A stretch of 6,202 nucleotides of DNA from Spirochaetota bacterium. GTDB lineage: Bacteria; Spirochaetota; UBA4802; UBA5550. Shown piece after piece: positions 5,729 through 6,202 of the stretch (position 1 is the first letter of the stretch; each line of letters starts with the position of its first letter). The notes beneath the pieces were generated by a model, which saw only the letters and a program-made list of their open reading frames with translations, made no database searches and had not been told where the DNA came from. Position numbers and translations under genes: made by a program. The stretch covers positions 1 through 6,202 of the forward strand of contig JAKJGD010000140.1 in the NCBI GenBank assembly GCA_022704585.1, written 5' to 3'.

Positions 5729-6202
5729 TTAAAAATTCAGGTTCTTCAGTAAAAACCCGAAGGAGATGCCGAGATAGTTTCCTATGACCCACCCGATGAT
5801 GCCGGTAATGATTCCCGACATGATGATATCCTTGTTTTTCAGGGCCGCCGCGACGACGGGAACGAACGGCGGCGAGAAAATTCCCGCGATGGACGTGATG
5901 ATCATCGTATCGGTATCGATGCGGAATATACGGCAGAGGATGATATGGATGGCGAGGCATCCGTACACGACAATCCCCGTGAAGGCGAGTATCAGGGGCG
6001 CGGCGTGGGCGATTAATGACAGGTTTGCCAACGATCCCACCACCAGGCAGAAGATCATGATGATGTATTGCCCTAACTGGAACATCTTTTTTATGTTCCG
6101 CACCCGGGGAATGAAGGAGCAGAGAATGCCCATCGTGGTGACGGCAAGTATGAATAACGCCATGTTGTAGTCCGACGGCGCGGCCTTATAGACGAGGAAC
6201 GA
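5729..6202 (-). CDS. DUF819 family integral membrane protein, C-terminal part (5' end outside window)
   Basis: The frame is open from the right edge to the TAA at 5731-5729, giving 157 visible residues. The coding sequence continues upstream of the internal ATG at 6163 (SFLVYKAAPSDYN precedes it), so the gene is cut by the window and does not start there. The fragment is very hydrophobic, with about five helices: MALFILAV, QYIIMIFCLVVGSLANLS, APLILAFTGIVVYGCLAIHIIL, a central stretch, and SGIITGIIGWVIGNYLG near the end. The segment AGIFSPPFVPVVAAALKNKD, with its paired prolines breaking the membrane span, resembles the C-terminus of the DUF819 family (YjcL-like, about 380-420 residues). That family is distantly related to transporters such as GltS, and its substrate is unknown. 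I am fairly sure of the family from memory but cannot confirm it. Transcription ends at the hairpin downstream. Confidence 0.75.
   Translation of the reverse strand, partial: SFLVYKAAPSDYNMALFILAVTTMGILCSFIPRVRNIKKMFQLGQYIIMIFCLVVGSLANLSLIAHAAPLILAFTGIVVYGCLAIHIILCRIFRIDTDTMIITSIAGIFSPPFVPVVAAALKNKDIIMSGIITGIIGWVIGNYLGISFGFLLKNLNF

Noticed and set aside
5729..6163. ATG at 6163 as the true start of the DUF819 gene
   Set aside because: The frame stays open to the window edge with hydrophobic, family-like sequence upstream, and about 144 residues would be far too short for the family. The gene is truncated by the window.

Overview
The window reads as chromosomal DNA from a GC-rich, motile, Gram-negative-type bacterium. 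The best guess is a spirochaete, possibly a Leptospira-related or environmental lineage. That rests on recalled similarity of the flagellar rod protein to the treponemal FlgF/FlhO type and on the style of the two histidine kinases. It is an inference, not a demonstrated placement. No phage, IS element, CRISPR array, rRNA or tRNA was seen. Coding density is very high, and no stretch over 300 bases lacks a gene.

Layout: the left part (1-1088) is transcribed rightwards. It holds the C-terminal end of a SAM-dependent O-methyltransferase, followed 18 bases later by a complete rhomboid-type intramembrane serine protease. The rhomboid gene meets a leftward block tail to tail, with a 19-base coding overlap. 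The leftward block (1070-4615) is two adjacent sensor histidine kinases of the HisKA_2 class: a 722-residue protein (six membrane helices, two PAS domains, kinase) and, downstream of it, a 428-residue protein (six membrane helices, kinase, no PAS). Their kinase cores are about three-quarters identical in protein and share long identical DNA runs. This indicates a tandem duplication of the kinase module under two different sensory heads. No response regulator gene is in the window.

The upstream kinase has a clear sigma70-type promoter whose predicted transcription start falls on the A of its ATG, and it has no Shine-Dalgarno, so its message may be leaderless. To the right, an isolated flagellar rod gene (flgF/flhO type, 4723-5553, leftward) has its own promoter region and Shine-Dalgarno, and an intrinsic hairpin terminator 6 bases past its stop codon. 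Its promoter region contains an exact GCCGATAA box. Another strong hairpin (5644-5677) separates it from the 3' end of a DUF819-type membrane protein that runs off the right edge.

The kinases probably act together as membrane sensors with a shared or similar output. The flagellar gene, the DUF819 gene and the methyltransferase-rhomboid pair look like separate transcription units. I found no convincing new multi-gene system. The most informative points are the duplicated kinase cores, the possible leaderless kinase message and the stand-alone rod gene.
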